Below the pieces are notes generated by a model. It was not told the DNA's origin, did not search any database, and worked only from the letters and a program-made list of their open reading frames with translations. From DATGYC01 sp035298385 (lineage in GTDB: Bacteria > Bacillota > Sulfobacillia > Symbiobacteriales > Symbiobacteriaceae), in assembly GCA_035298385.1 (NCBI GenBank), contig DATGYC010000170.1, forward strand, positions 1 through 21,931: a stretch of DNA of 21,931 nt, read 5' to 3'. Shown piece by piece: positions 7,041-12,829 of the stretch (the stretch's first letter is position 1; every line of letters begins with the position of its first letter). The translations under genes and the position numbers were made by a program.

Positions 7041-8504
7041 CTATAAGACCGATCCGCTCCAGTCGCTTCGGTCCATGACCCCGTCCTCGCGGAGGAGCCG
7101 TCGAATGGCACCGGCGAGTCTTTGCACCCCGCCAGGGATCTCCGCAGCGTTCGGATGCGTGAAGTTGAGACGAATCCCCCTCCTCCCGTCTTCACCCGGA
7201 CCATAGTAATCACCAGGGATAAACGCGACACCCTCCCGAGCGGCCTCCGACAGGAGGCGCCTTGCCCGCAGGGGCGCCGGGAGCGTACACCAGAGATGAT
7301 ACCCACCCGCGGGGACGCGCCAACTCACCCCCGGCGGCATCCACTGTGCTAGGGCCCCCACAAGCGCATCACGCCTGGCCAAGAGTTCGGCCCGAAGCAC
7401 CACCAGATGGCGATCCAGCGCTCCGCTCCGGAGGATGCGATCAGCGGCCGCCTGGTTCAGAAGGGCCGCTCGGAAGTCCAGGGCGCCCCGGGAGGCGGCC
7501 ACCCGCTCGACAACCGCTGGGGGCGCCGCCATCCAGGCTACCCGCAGCGCTGGCGTTAGGGATTTGGAGAAGGAGCTGAGATAGATCACATAGCCCCCCG
7601 GATCAAGCGACTTCAGGGTCGGGAGCCGCTCCCCCTCCAAATGGAGTTCGCCGTACGGGTCATCCTCGACAATACCGACCTGGTACTTTGCTGCCAACTC
7701 CAGCAGTTGGTGGCGCCTAGCAAGCGAGAGCGTCACCCCGAGCGGGTTCTGGAAGGTGGGGAGGGTAAAGAGCAGCTTCGGCCTGTAACGCAGGAAGAGC
7801 TCCCCCAACCCCTCCGTCTGTAGCCCATCTTCGTCCACCTTGGCAGGGATCACCCGGACGCCCGGCGGAAAGATACCGAGGGAGTTCAGATACGACGGTG
7901 CCTCGACTACGACCGAGTCGCCTGGCTGCAGGAGGAGTTGGTTGAGCAAATAGAGGGCGGTTTGCGACCCACCTAGGACCAGGATCTCCTCCGGGCGCCC
8001 CCCCGTCCGTGCCGCCAGCGCCTCGCGCAACGGGGCATAGCCCATCGCCGGACCATACCCCAAGAAATCGCCACTGCCAGCCAAGAGTGCAGCGAACGCC
8101 TCCGCCAGCAGTTCGGCCGGGTAGAGCGAGGAGTCCATCTCCCCGTTCGCGAAGGAGATCGCCCCTGGCCGGCGAAGGATCGCCGCTACATCTGCCATCA
8201 CCGGATCTTCACCGGCACTGCTGGCCGCCCACTGCATCGGGCGAACCGGCCCCGGAGGCGGTGCGATCACGGGCGCCAGAACGACCGTCCCGTGCCCTAC
8301 CCGCCCTTCGACCAGCCCCTCGGCCGCCAGTTCCTTGTAGGCGGTGACGATCGTGGTCCGATTCACACCGATGGTCCCCGCTAGGTTCCGCTCCGGCGGT
8401 AACTTGGTCCCAGGCGGGAGTACCCCTGTGAGGATCTTGGTCCGAAGCTGCTCCTTTACCTGCCGATAGAGCGGGATCCCGCTGGTCCGATCAAGCTCGA
8501 TCAT
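7041..8504 (-). CDS. MocR/PdxR-family regulator: GntR winged helix plus class I aminotransferase-like domain
   Basis: 487 residues from ATG 8504, chosen because GGAGGCGGG lies about 10 nt upstream and the GntR domain begins at once (IPLYRQVKEQLRTKI); the 20-codon upstream extension runs through a terminator hairpin. Residues 1-75 form the DNA-binding winged helix (LPPERNLAGTIGVNRTTIVTAYKELAAEGL). Residues about 110-480 are a fold-type I PLP-dependent domain, with Asn253 in TFQNPLG, Asp282/Tyr284 in EDDPYGEL and the PLP lysine Lys314 in SSFSKSLTP, so cofactor binding should be intact. Members use PLP or an amine ligand to control vitamin B6, GABA, taurine or related genes, often in the adjacent divergent gene. 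Here the neighbours run the same way and suggest no target, so the regulon is unknown. A catalytic role cannot be excluded. Confidence 0.9.
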   Translation of the reverse strand: MIELDRTSGIPLYRQVKEQLRTKILTGVLPPGTKLPPERNLAGTIGVNRTTIVTAYKELAAEGLVEGRVGHGTVVLAPVIAPPPGPVRPMQWAASSAGEDPVMADVAAILRRPGAISFANGEMDSSLYPAELLAEAFAALLAGSGDFLGYGPAMGYAPLREALAARTGGRPEEILVLGGSQTALYLLNQLLLQPGDSVVVEAPSYLNSLGIFPPGVRVIPAKVDEDGLQTEGLGELFLRYRPKLLFTLPTFQNPLGVTLSLARRHQLLELAAKYQVGIVEDDPYGELHLEGERLPTLKSLDPGGYVIYLSSFSKSLTPALRVAWMAAPPAVVERVAASRGALDFRAALLNQAAADRILRSGALDRHLVVLRAELLARRDALVGALAQWMPPGVSWRVPAGGYHLWCTLPAPLRARRLLSEAAREGVAFIPGDYYGPGEDGRRGIRLNFTHPNAAEIPGGVQRLAGAIRRLLREDGVMDRSDWSGSVL

Positions 8505-8521
8505 CGCTAGCCCGCCTCCAT

Positions 8522-8555
8522 TCAAGAAAGGGGCGCCCCCTGCCGGGGGCGCCCC
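8522..8555 (-). terminator. Terminator of the ferredoxin-fusion gene
   Basis: An 11-bp perfect stem GGGGCGCCCCC (8530-8540) / GGGGGCGCCCC (8545-8555) with a TGCC loop, followed on the minus strand by TTTCTTGAA. It holds two copies of the GGGCGCCC octamer that is frequent in this window. It lies 10 bp after the ferredoxin-fusion stop and just before the MocR-type start. Confidence 0.85.
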
Positions 8556-8565
8556 ACTCCTCACT

Positions 8566-9273
8566 CTACTGCTTGATCTTGCAGGTGCCGTTCGCCGTCA
8601 CCTGGCAAGAGAGGCGGTAGCCCTGCTTGACGAGATCGCCGAGCATCTCGATCTCGGCATCGTTCGGCGCGGAGAGGTTCTCCATGCCCTCGACGACGAG
8701 GACCTTGCAAGTATCGCAGACACCGCTCTTGCAGTCCCACTTGACGGCGACGCCCTTGTCGTTGACGCCATCGAGCAGGTTCTCGCCCTTCGGGATCTCG
8801 ACGCTGAACTCCTGGCCGCCAAGGGTGACCTTGACCGGGATCATCTCCTTGGGCTTCTGCTCAACCGGGGCGGCCTCCTCCTGCGGAGCCTCCTCGTGCG
8901 GCAGCAACTCACGAGTGACCTCCACGCGCGAGGACGTATGGTGAACCAATTCATGATTATGATGGCAGGTGGCGTTGAAAGTCTCCTTGAGGATCTTCCG
9001 CCACGCGTCGCGGTGGTTGTCAGCACCGAGTACCGACAGGTCGTGCGAAACGACCGCCTTCAGGTTCGCCCAGACCTCCGTCACGCCCTCATCCGCCTTG
9101 CGCGGCTGGGGCTCGTCAACCTCCATGCGCAACCCCTTCACCGTCGGGGCCGTACGGCGTAGGCGAGCGAGGAAATCCGAATAGACCCGAACGGCGTTCT
9201 GCCCGGCGACCGCCGCATCGGCGCCGCGCGTGGCCAGGTAAACCCGCGTCGTATACTTGGTGGTCTCTGGCAC
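8566..9273 (-). CDS. 2Fe-2S ferredoxin domain with an unrecognised N-terminal domain
   Basis: 235 residues, GTG start with AAAGGAG upstream. Residues about 145-235 are a plant-type 2Fe-2S ferredoxin fold. The cluster ligands are Cys181, Cys186 and Cys189 in DCKSGVCDTC (C-x4-C-x2-C) and Cys223 in LSCQV; an extra Cys231 lies close to the C-terminus. Residues 1-125 form a domain I do not recognise, containing TCHHNHELVHH (Cys103, His104, His105, His107, His111, His112), a possible metal site. An acidic, Pro/Glu-rich linker (about 125-143) joins them. There is no signal peptide, so the protein is cytoplasmic, probably carrying electrons for a partner not encoded here. The gene has its own promoter and terminator and so is monocistronic. 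Confident for the ferredoxin domain; the function of the N-terminal part is unknown. Confidence 0.85.
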   Translation of the reverse strand: MPETTKYTTRVYLATRGADAAVAGQNAVRVYSDFLARLRRTAPTVKGLRMEVDEPQPRKADEGVTEVWANLKAVVSHDLSVLGADNHRDAWRKILKETFNATCHHNHELVHHTSSRVEVTRELLPHEEAPQEEAAPVEQKPKEMIPVKVTLGGQEFSVEIPKGENLLDGVNDKGVAVKWDCKSGVCDTCKVLVVEGMENLSAPNDAEIEMLGDLVKQGYRLSCQVTANGTCKIKQ

Positions 9274-9304
9274 AACCGGTCACTCCTTTGTGATCATCGG
9301 CTCT

Positions 9305-9334
9305 ATTATAACGGAAGGTTCGTTGCCTTCTCAA
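9305..9334 (-). promoter_or_regulatory. Promoter of the ferredoxin-fusion gene (TTGAGA-18-TATAAT)
   Basis: Minus strand TTGAGA (9329-9334), 18-bp spacer, and a perfect TATAAT (9305-9310). The transcript should start near 9298, giving a leader of about 25 nt with AAAGGAG before the GTG start. This is among the best sigma-A matches in the window and suggests steady expression. Confidence 0.85.
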
Positions 9335-9367
9335 TCAGAGGCGTAAAAATACCGCTTCCGATAGGTC

Positions 9368-9397
9368 AAAAAAAAAGGAGCGGCCGATCACGGCCGC
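9368..9397 (-). terminator. Terminator of the DUF2797-like gene
   Basis: A 7-bp perfect stem GCGGCCG (9380-9386) / CGGCCGC (9391-9397) with loop ATCA, followed on the minus strand by nine T residues after TCC. It lies about 100 bp after the DUF2797-like stop; the intervening stretch 9398-9498 shows nothing else I can name. Confidence 0.88.
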
Positions 9398-9498
9398 CCA
9401 AAATAGAGGAGGAAAGACAGAGAGGGGGTAACACCTGCCTCTACTCTACCTCGACCATGTTACAGGGCCATAACAAACCAGTGACAATCGGTGTACAG

Positions 9499-10311
9499 TT
9501 ACGCATCGGCCCCTGCCGCCACGGCAGAGCCCGCCTCACGCCGCCAGGCCACGACAAGACCAGCAAACTTGGGTACGTTAAGCACACCGGTATCCAAGAT
9601 CAAGTAGTTGCCCTTGATCCCGAGCAACCGCCCCGTTACCGGTCCCTTCTCTAGGTCGTGCGAGGCGATCTTCTCTAGCCGCTCGGAAACCGGGTACTCG
9701 AAGGTCCGAACAGCCTCATCCGCTAGGAGATAGGCCCGGAACTCCTCGGGCACGAGCGGTAGGACTTCATCCCGGACCGCGAGGATCGACTTTTCGGTTA
9801 CCTCACCCTTGAGCATCTTCCGCCAGTTCGTCTTGTCCGGAATGTGCTGCGCGATGAAGACTTCGAGTTCGCCCGCCATCTTTCGCGTGGGGACGAGAGC
9901 GATCGGAACGGCCTCAACGGCGCCCTGGTCCATCCAGCGGCCGGGGATGTTCCGGGTAATACCGATCTTTACGTCGCTCGACTTGGCGAGGTAGACGTAG
10001 GTCGGGATCATGCAGTGGGCATCGCCCCACTCCTGCTCACGGCAGGTCTCGTAATGGCAGAGCTCCGGCTTCACCTGACAGATATCATTGCGAGCGAGGG
10101 ACTGGAAGCAGGGCCAGCAGTAGCCACCGTTAAAGAGCTTATTCGACTTGCGGTTGCAGTGAATGCACCGCTTCTCCCCAGTAAATGAAAGCTCAATCGG
10201 ACTTCCGATTAAGGGATTGAGCGGTACCCGATCCTCACCGATCACCAAGCTGTACCCGACGTAGGGCTCGCCCAGTTCGGCCAGCAGATCCCGGAGAATT
10301 CCCTTGACCAC
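9499..10311 (-). CDS. DUF2797-family zinc-ribbon protein
   Basis: 270 residues from the GTG at 10311, chosen because AAAGGAG lies 8 nt upstream and the protein then starts VKGILRDLL as family members do; the open frame extends 25 codons further without conserved sequence. The family signature is clear: LNPLIGSPIELSFTGEKRC, CIHC then GYCWPC (a four-cysteine zinc ribbon), a second Cys/His cluster (ELCHYETC, HC), then VYLAKSSDVKIGITR and RWMDQGA, and later TNWRKMLKGE. I recall this as DUF2797, whose function is not established. The VYLA-x7-GITR segment followed by an arginine resembles the core of GIY-YIG/T5orf172 nuclease domains, so nucleic-acid binding or cleavage is possible but unproven. 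TTGCTT-17-TATCGG upstream is a weak candidate promoter. Confidence 0.82.
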   Translation of the reverse strand: MVKGILRDLLAELGEPYVGYSLVIGEDRVPLNPLIGSPIELSFTGEKRCIHCNRKSNKLFNGGYCWPCFQSLARNDICQVKPELCHYETCREQEWGDAHCMIPTYVYLAKSSDVKIGITRNIPGRWMDQGAVEAVPIALVPTRKMAGELEVFIAQHIPDKTNWRKMLKGEVTEKSILAVRDEVLPLVPEEFRAYLLADEAVRTFEYPVSERLEKIASHDLEKGPVTGRLLGIKGNYLILDTGVLNVPKFAGLVVAWRREAGSAVAAGADA

Positions 10312-10393
10312 ACCGGTCACTCCTTTGCGCGACTGACCCCGATAGAGTTCCCTACCGGGCAAAGCAACTCCTCTTCCAGCGCGCAAGTGAGCA

Positions 10394-10422
10394 GGCGCCC
10401 TCCCGACCGTGGGAAGGGCGCC
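10394..10422 (-). terminator. Candidate terminator of the winged-helix/coiled-coil gene
   Basis: Inverted repeat GGCGCCCT-CCC / GGG-A-AGGGCGCC around GACCGT, placed 8 bp after the stop codon of the upstream gene. On the minus strand it is followed by TGCTCACTTGC, without a real T-run, so termination may be weak and read-through into the DUF2797-like gene is possible. Confidence 0.5.
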
Positions 10423-10429
10423 CTGTTCC

Positions 10430-11335
10430 TTACTTTACCATCCGAGCGTACGGCAGCACACGGACCGTCTGCGGTGGCCGGCGCAGTCCGAGGGACTCAA
10501 CCAGATCCTTCAACTGAGTCTCAACGGCCACACGCTCGGCTCGCTCCACGCCCCAGATGAGAATCTGGTAGTTCGGCATCCGCGCGGCGGCGGCCACCGC
10601 ATCACAACGGCGCAACGTCTCCGGCAGCCTCTGTGCCAAATAGCCTAGGTCTAGTGCTACCCAGGTCTGTAGATCCGAGATCCCCAGATCCCGGTAGACG
10701 CCGAGGGACTCCAAGCGATTCGTCCCCCGGAAGGATGCGAGGAAGGGAGCTTGCTCCCTCTGTAGCTCACTCTTTTTCTGGCGGAGTCGCTTGAGCTCTT
10801 TTTCGGCACCAGACCGGCGCCCCTCAGCGGCCGCCTTCTCCTTCTCGCTGGCTTTGGGATCCGAAGCTAGCGTGGAGGCCTTGACAGCGTGGCGATCACG
10901 GACATCCTGCTGCCGCCGAATCGACCGACCGAGCTCAGCAAGCTGGGTGCGAATCTCCTTGTACGTCCGCTCCTGCGGGAGACCAGCGGCTACCTCAGAG
11001 GAGAGATGACGCCCGAACTCGGCGAAGTACTGCAGACAGAGGTCTCCCGTCCGAATCCGCTTATAGGTGAGTCGAGTGGTCACCTTCGGTGGCAGACCAA
11101 GCAACTCCCAGGCCGGAGAGATCATCTGGACGAGTTCCTCACCTAGCATGGGTCGGGACCGCACAAGTTGCTGAGCCTCCAGGGTTGAGAGCACTCCTCT
11201 TCCCCTCTTTCGGTCAACCCCCATGGCGCTCAACAACCCACCAGCCGGAGCACAGCCTCCAACGTTACCCAGGAGCGTGAGCAACGAGACCTCTTCCTGT
11301 CCCAACCGCTCTAGGCCCATCAACGCAGAACTCAT
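10430..11335 (-). CDS. Unknown protein: predicted winged-helix N-terminus and long coiled coil
   Basis: 301 residues from the ATG at 11335. An in-frame ATG six codons earlier is rejected because the Shine-Dalgarno AAAGGAGGA lies between the two. I do not recognise the family. Residues about 10-75 look like a winged helix (EEVSLLTLLGNVGGCAPAGG, then RGVLSTLEAQQLV). Residues about 130-205 are strongly charged and helical (repeated Lys/Glu/Arg, EKELKRLRQKKSELQREQ), a likely coiled coil. The C-terminal third contains YQILIWGVERAERVAVE and PQTVRVLPY, which could form an alpha/beta domain. The architecture recalls replication-relaxation or plasmid-borne DNA-binding proteins, but this is weak. No signal peptide. 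The gene has its own candidate promoter. Confidence 0.8.
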   Translation of the reverse strand: MSSALMGLERLGQEEVSLLTLLGNVGGCAPAGGLLSAMGVDRKRGRGVLSTLEAQQLVRSRPMLGEELVQMISPAWELLGLPPKVTTRLTYKRIRTGDLCLQYFAEFGRHLSSEVAAGLPQERTYKEIRTQLAELGRSIRRQQDVRDRHAVKASTLASDPKASEKEKAAAEGRRSGAEKELKRLRQKKSELQREQAPFLASFRGTNRLESLGVYRDLGISDLQTWVALDLGYLAQRLPETLRRCDAVAAAARMPNYQILIWGVERAERVAVETQLKDLVESLGLRRPPQTVRVLPYARMVK

Positions 11336-11366
11336 CCGAGATCCTCCTTTCATGCCCTCTTCTATG

Positions 11367-11398
11367 TTAACGTTAAATCATTCTCGCCTATCTATCAA
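11367..11398 (-). promoter_or_regulatory. Candidate promoter with palindrome TTAACGTTAA
   Basis: Minus strand TTGATA (11393-11398), 17-bp spacer, TAACGT (11370-11375). The -10 lies inside a perfect 10-bp palindrome TTAACGTTAA (11367-11376), a possible operator. It precedes the winged-helix/coiled-coil gene by about 35 bp; if that protein binds DNA, autoregulation here is a reasonable guess. Confidence 0.5.
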
Positions 11399-11411
11399 GT
11401 AAATTTTCTGC

Positions 11412-11456
11412 ATACACAAAGAGGGAGACGCACCGCGGCGGTGCGCCTCCCTCTTT
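11412..11456 (-). terminator. Long-stem terminator after the membrane-anchored protein gene
   Basis: Arms AAAGAGGGAG-A-CGCACCG (from 11418) and CGGTGCG-CCTCCCTCTTT (to 11456) form an almost uninterrupted stem of about 17 bp, followed on the minus strand by TTTGTGTATG. It lies directly after the stop of the preceding gene. The symmetric A/T ends would allow some activity on the plus strand too. Confidence 0.85.
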
Positions 11457-11460
11457 CACG

Positions 11461-12132
11461 CTAGATGGTCCACTGGTCACGTACAATGGCGACCAGGTAC
11501 CACTGACCGTTATGCTGCTCGAAGACGAGCCGTAGGCTCGCCCAGTCCATTCCGTTGTACGTTGCGGTTCCGGGCGTGTAGTACTCCACCCAGTGGGCGC
11601 CCGGGAAGGTCGCCGCGGTGTTATCCGTCGAGTTCCCTTGCCCCTGCCGCTTGTCGACGGCGATCTGGGTCGATGTGGTGAAATCACGGTCCCAAACGAA
11701 ACGATTCCAGTAGGCCTGGAACTTCAGGTTCATCGGCTCACCGGAGCCATCAAAGGAGCCCCAGCCAACAACGGTCTGGTCGCCCATCGCCCCGCCTAGT
11801 TGAGCGGTCTGGTAGAGACGGTCAGTCGGGTTTGAGTGGACGTACGGCGAGAAGCGCAGACCCTTGGTCGGGTGAACATAGGCAGCGAGGGCGCCCAGAT
11901 CGCCCGCCTTCATCAGCGGCAGGATCTCCGCTGCGCGCACCTTCAATTGCTGCTCCAGCGATGGTGGTTGCTGGGTGTTCCCACCAGTCTGCCCACCAGT
12001 CTGGCCTTGCCCCGGTGTTACAACCGGTGGCGGCTGGGTCACCGGCTCGGTCTCATGCCCACCGAACTTCACCCAAAGGGCGCCCCCAGCAAGGAGCAGC
12101 GCCGCCAGCAGTAGACCTATCCGTGCATTCAC
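11461..12132 (-). CDS. Membrane-anchored extracytoplasmic protein of unknown function
   Basis: 223 residues from the GTG at 12132, chosen for GGAGGAGG 9 nt upstream and the immediate start of a membrane segment (NARIGLLLAALLLAGGALWV); a TTG nine codons earlier is less likely because it would precede this ribosome-binding site. After the uncleaved anchor or signal peptide comes a Pro/Gln/Gly/Thr-rich linker (about residues 27-60: GQGQTGGQTGGNTQQPP). A globular domain of about 160 residues then follows, with AAYVHPTKGLRFSPYVH, GWGSFDGSGEP, NRFVWDRDF and a C-terminal MDWASLRLVFE / WYLVAIVRDQWTI. This closing pattern looks like a conserved domain I have met in secreted Bacillota proteins, but I cannot name it. 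Likely faces the cell exterior. The HNH gene lies only 35 bp upstream, so the two are probably cotranscribed. Confidence 0.8.
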   Translation of the reverse strand: MNARIGLLLAALLLAGGALWVKFGGHETEPVTQPPPVVTPGQGQTGGQTGGNTQQPPSLEQQLKVRAAEILPLMKAGDLGALAAYVHPTKGLRFSPYVHSNPTDRLYQTAQLGGAMGDQTVVGWGSFDGSGEPMNLKFQAYWNRFVWDRDFTTSTQIAVDKRQGQGNSTDNTAATFPGAHWVEYYTPGTATYNGMDWASLRLVFEQHNGQWYLVAIVRDQWTI

Positions 12133-12167
12133 GCCTTGTAGCCTCCTCCGCCAACCCAATCACCAGA

Positions 12168-12665
12168 TTAGACTGGCGCATTGCCCCCTAGGTTTCCGCC
12201 TAGACGCAAAATTCGGGGCACCCGCTCCAGAATGCGGTGTTTCAGACAGACCCTTGTGACTCCGTTCATATAGGTGTAACAAGTACAGGATATCTGTCCG
12301 ACCGCGCCCAAGAACTCCCCGATTGAGAACGCTGCCTTCAGGCGATTACACGTCCGACAGGCACAGACACAGTTCGCCGGTGTACAGATCCCACCTCGTG
12401 ACCGCGGCCAGACGTGATCGACCGTATTGCCGAACTGGCCACAATAGGCACAGATAAAACCATCACGCTCGCGGATGTACCGCAAGAAGCCTTTCTTGCC
12501 CCAAAGCATCCGGATCCGATTGGGTCCCTGCACCATCGCTCGCCCGCCAGCCACCAAACTGACAGCCCGCAAGCGTGGGGCCTTGTATCGATGCGGAATC
12601 CCCTCCCGGTTGCAGACATAGACATGGCTTGCGGTCAGCATCTGCTTCACGTAACTCTCGCCCAT
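12168..12665 (-). CDS. HNH endonuclease
   Basis: 165 residues, ATG start with AGGAGG about 11 nt upstream. The HNH motif with its zinc knuckles is complete: Cys72 and Cys75 in FICAYCG, Asp83-His84 in TVDHVWPRSRGG, Asn98 in TPANCV, then Cys103 and Cys106 in ACRTCNRLK. The preceding RERDGF is typical of the McrA-like/HNH_5 group seen as stand-alone genes in many bacteria. A phage, restriction or repair role cannot be told from sequence. The C-terminal 45 residues add more cysteines (SCTCYTY, VCLKH) and a Gly/Asn-rich tail. It lies downstream of the nrdJ terminator and 35 bp before the membrane-anchored protein gene, apparently in one transcript with it. It belongs to a different nuclease class from the LAGLIDADG intein in nrdJ. 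Confidence 0.87.
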   Translation of the reverse strand: MGESYVKQMLTASHVYVCNREGIPHRYKAPRLRAVSLVAGGRAMVQGPNRIRMLWGKKGFLRYIRERDGFICAYCGQFGNTVDHVWPRSRGGICTPANCVCACRTCNRLKAAFSIGEFLGAVGQISCTCYTYMNGVTRVCLKHRILERVPRILRLGGNLGGNAPV

Positions 12666-12776
12666 TTACTGCCAACCTCCTCTACCCAGGATGGTTGACA
12701 GAACCAGCGGATGGTAAACCGGTCAGATTGGCGGATGAACCAACACCTACCGCCAGCGGCAAGACGGGGCAACAAC

Positions 12777-12807
12777 GAGGCGCCGGTCTACAAATGACCG
12801 GCGCCTC
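12777..12807 (-). terminator. Terminator of the nrdR-nrdJ operon
   Basis: A 12-bp perfect stem GAGGCGCCGGTC (12777-12788) / GACCGGCGCCTC (12796-12807) with loop TACAAAT, starting 22 bp after the nrdJ stop. On the minus strand it is followed by GTTGTTGCC, a weak T-run, so some read-through towards the HNH gene is possible. The rest of the gap to the HNH start (12666-12776) shows nothing I can name. Confidence 0.75.
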
Positions 12808-12829
12808 TCCCTTAGTTAGTAACCCGATC

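Noticed and set aside
8505..8564. N-terminal extension of the MocR-type regulator by 20 codons
   Set aside because: It would translate the terminator hairpin of the preceding gene; a Shine-Dalgarno and the GntR domain both point to the ATG at 8504.
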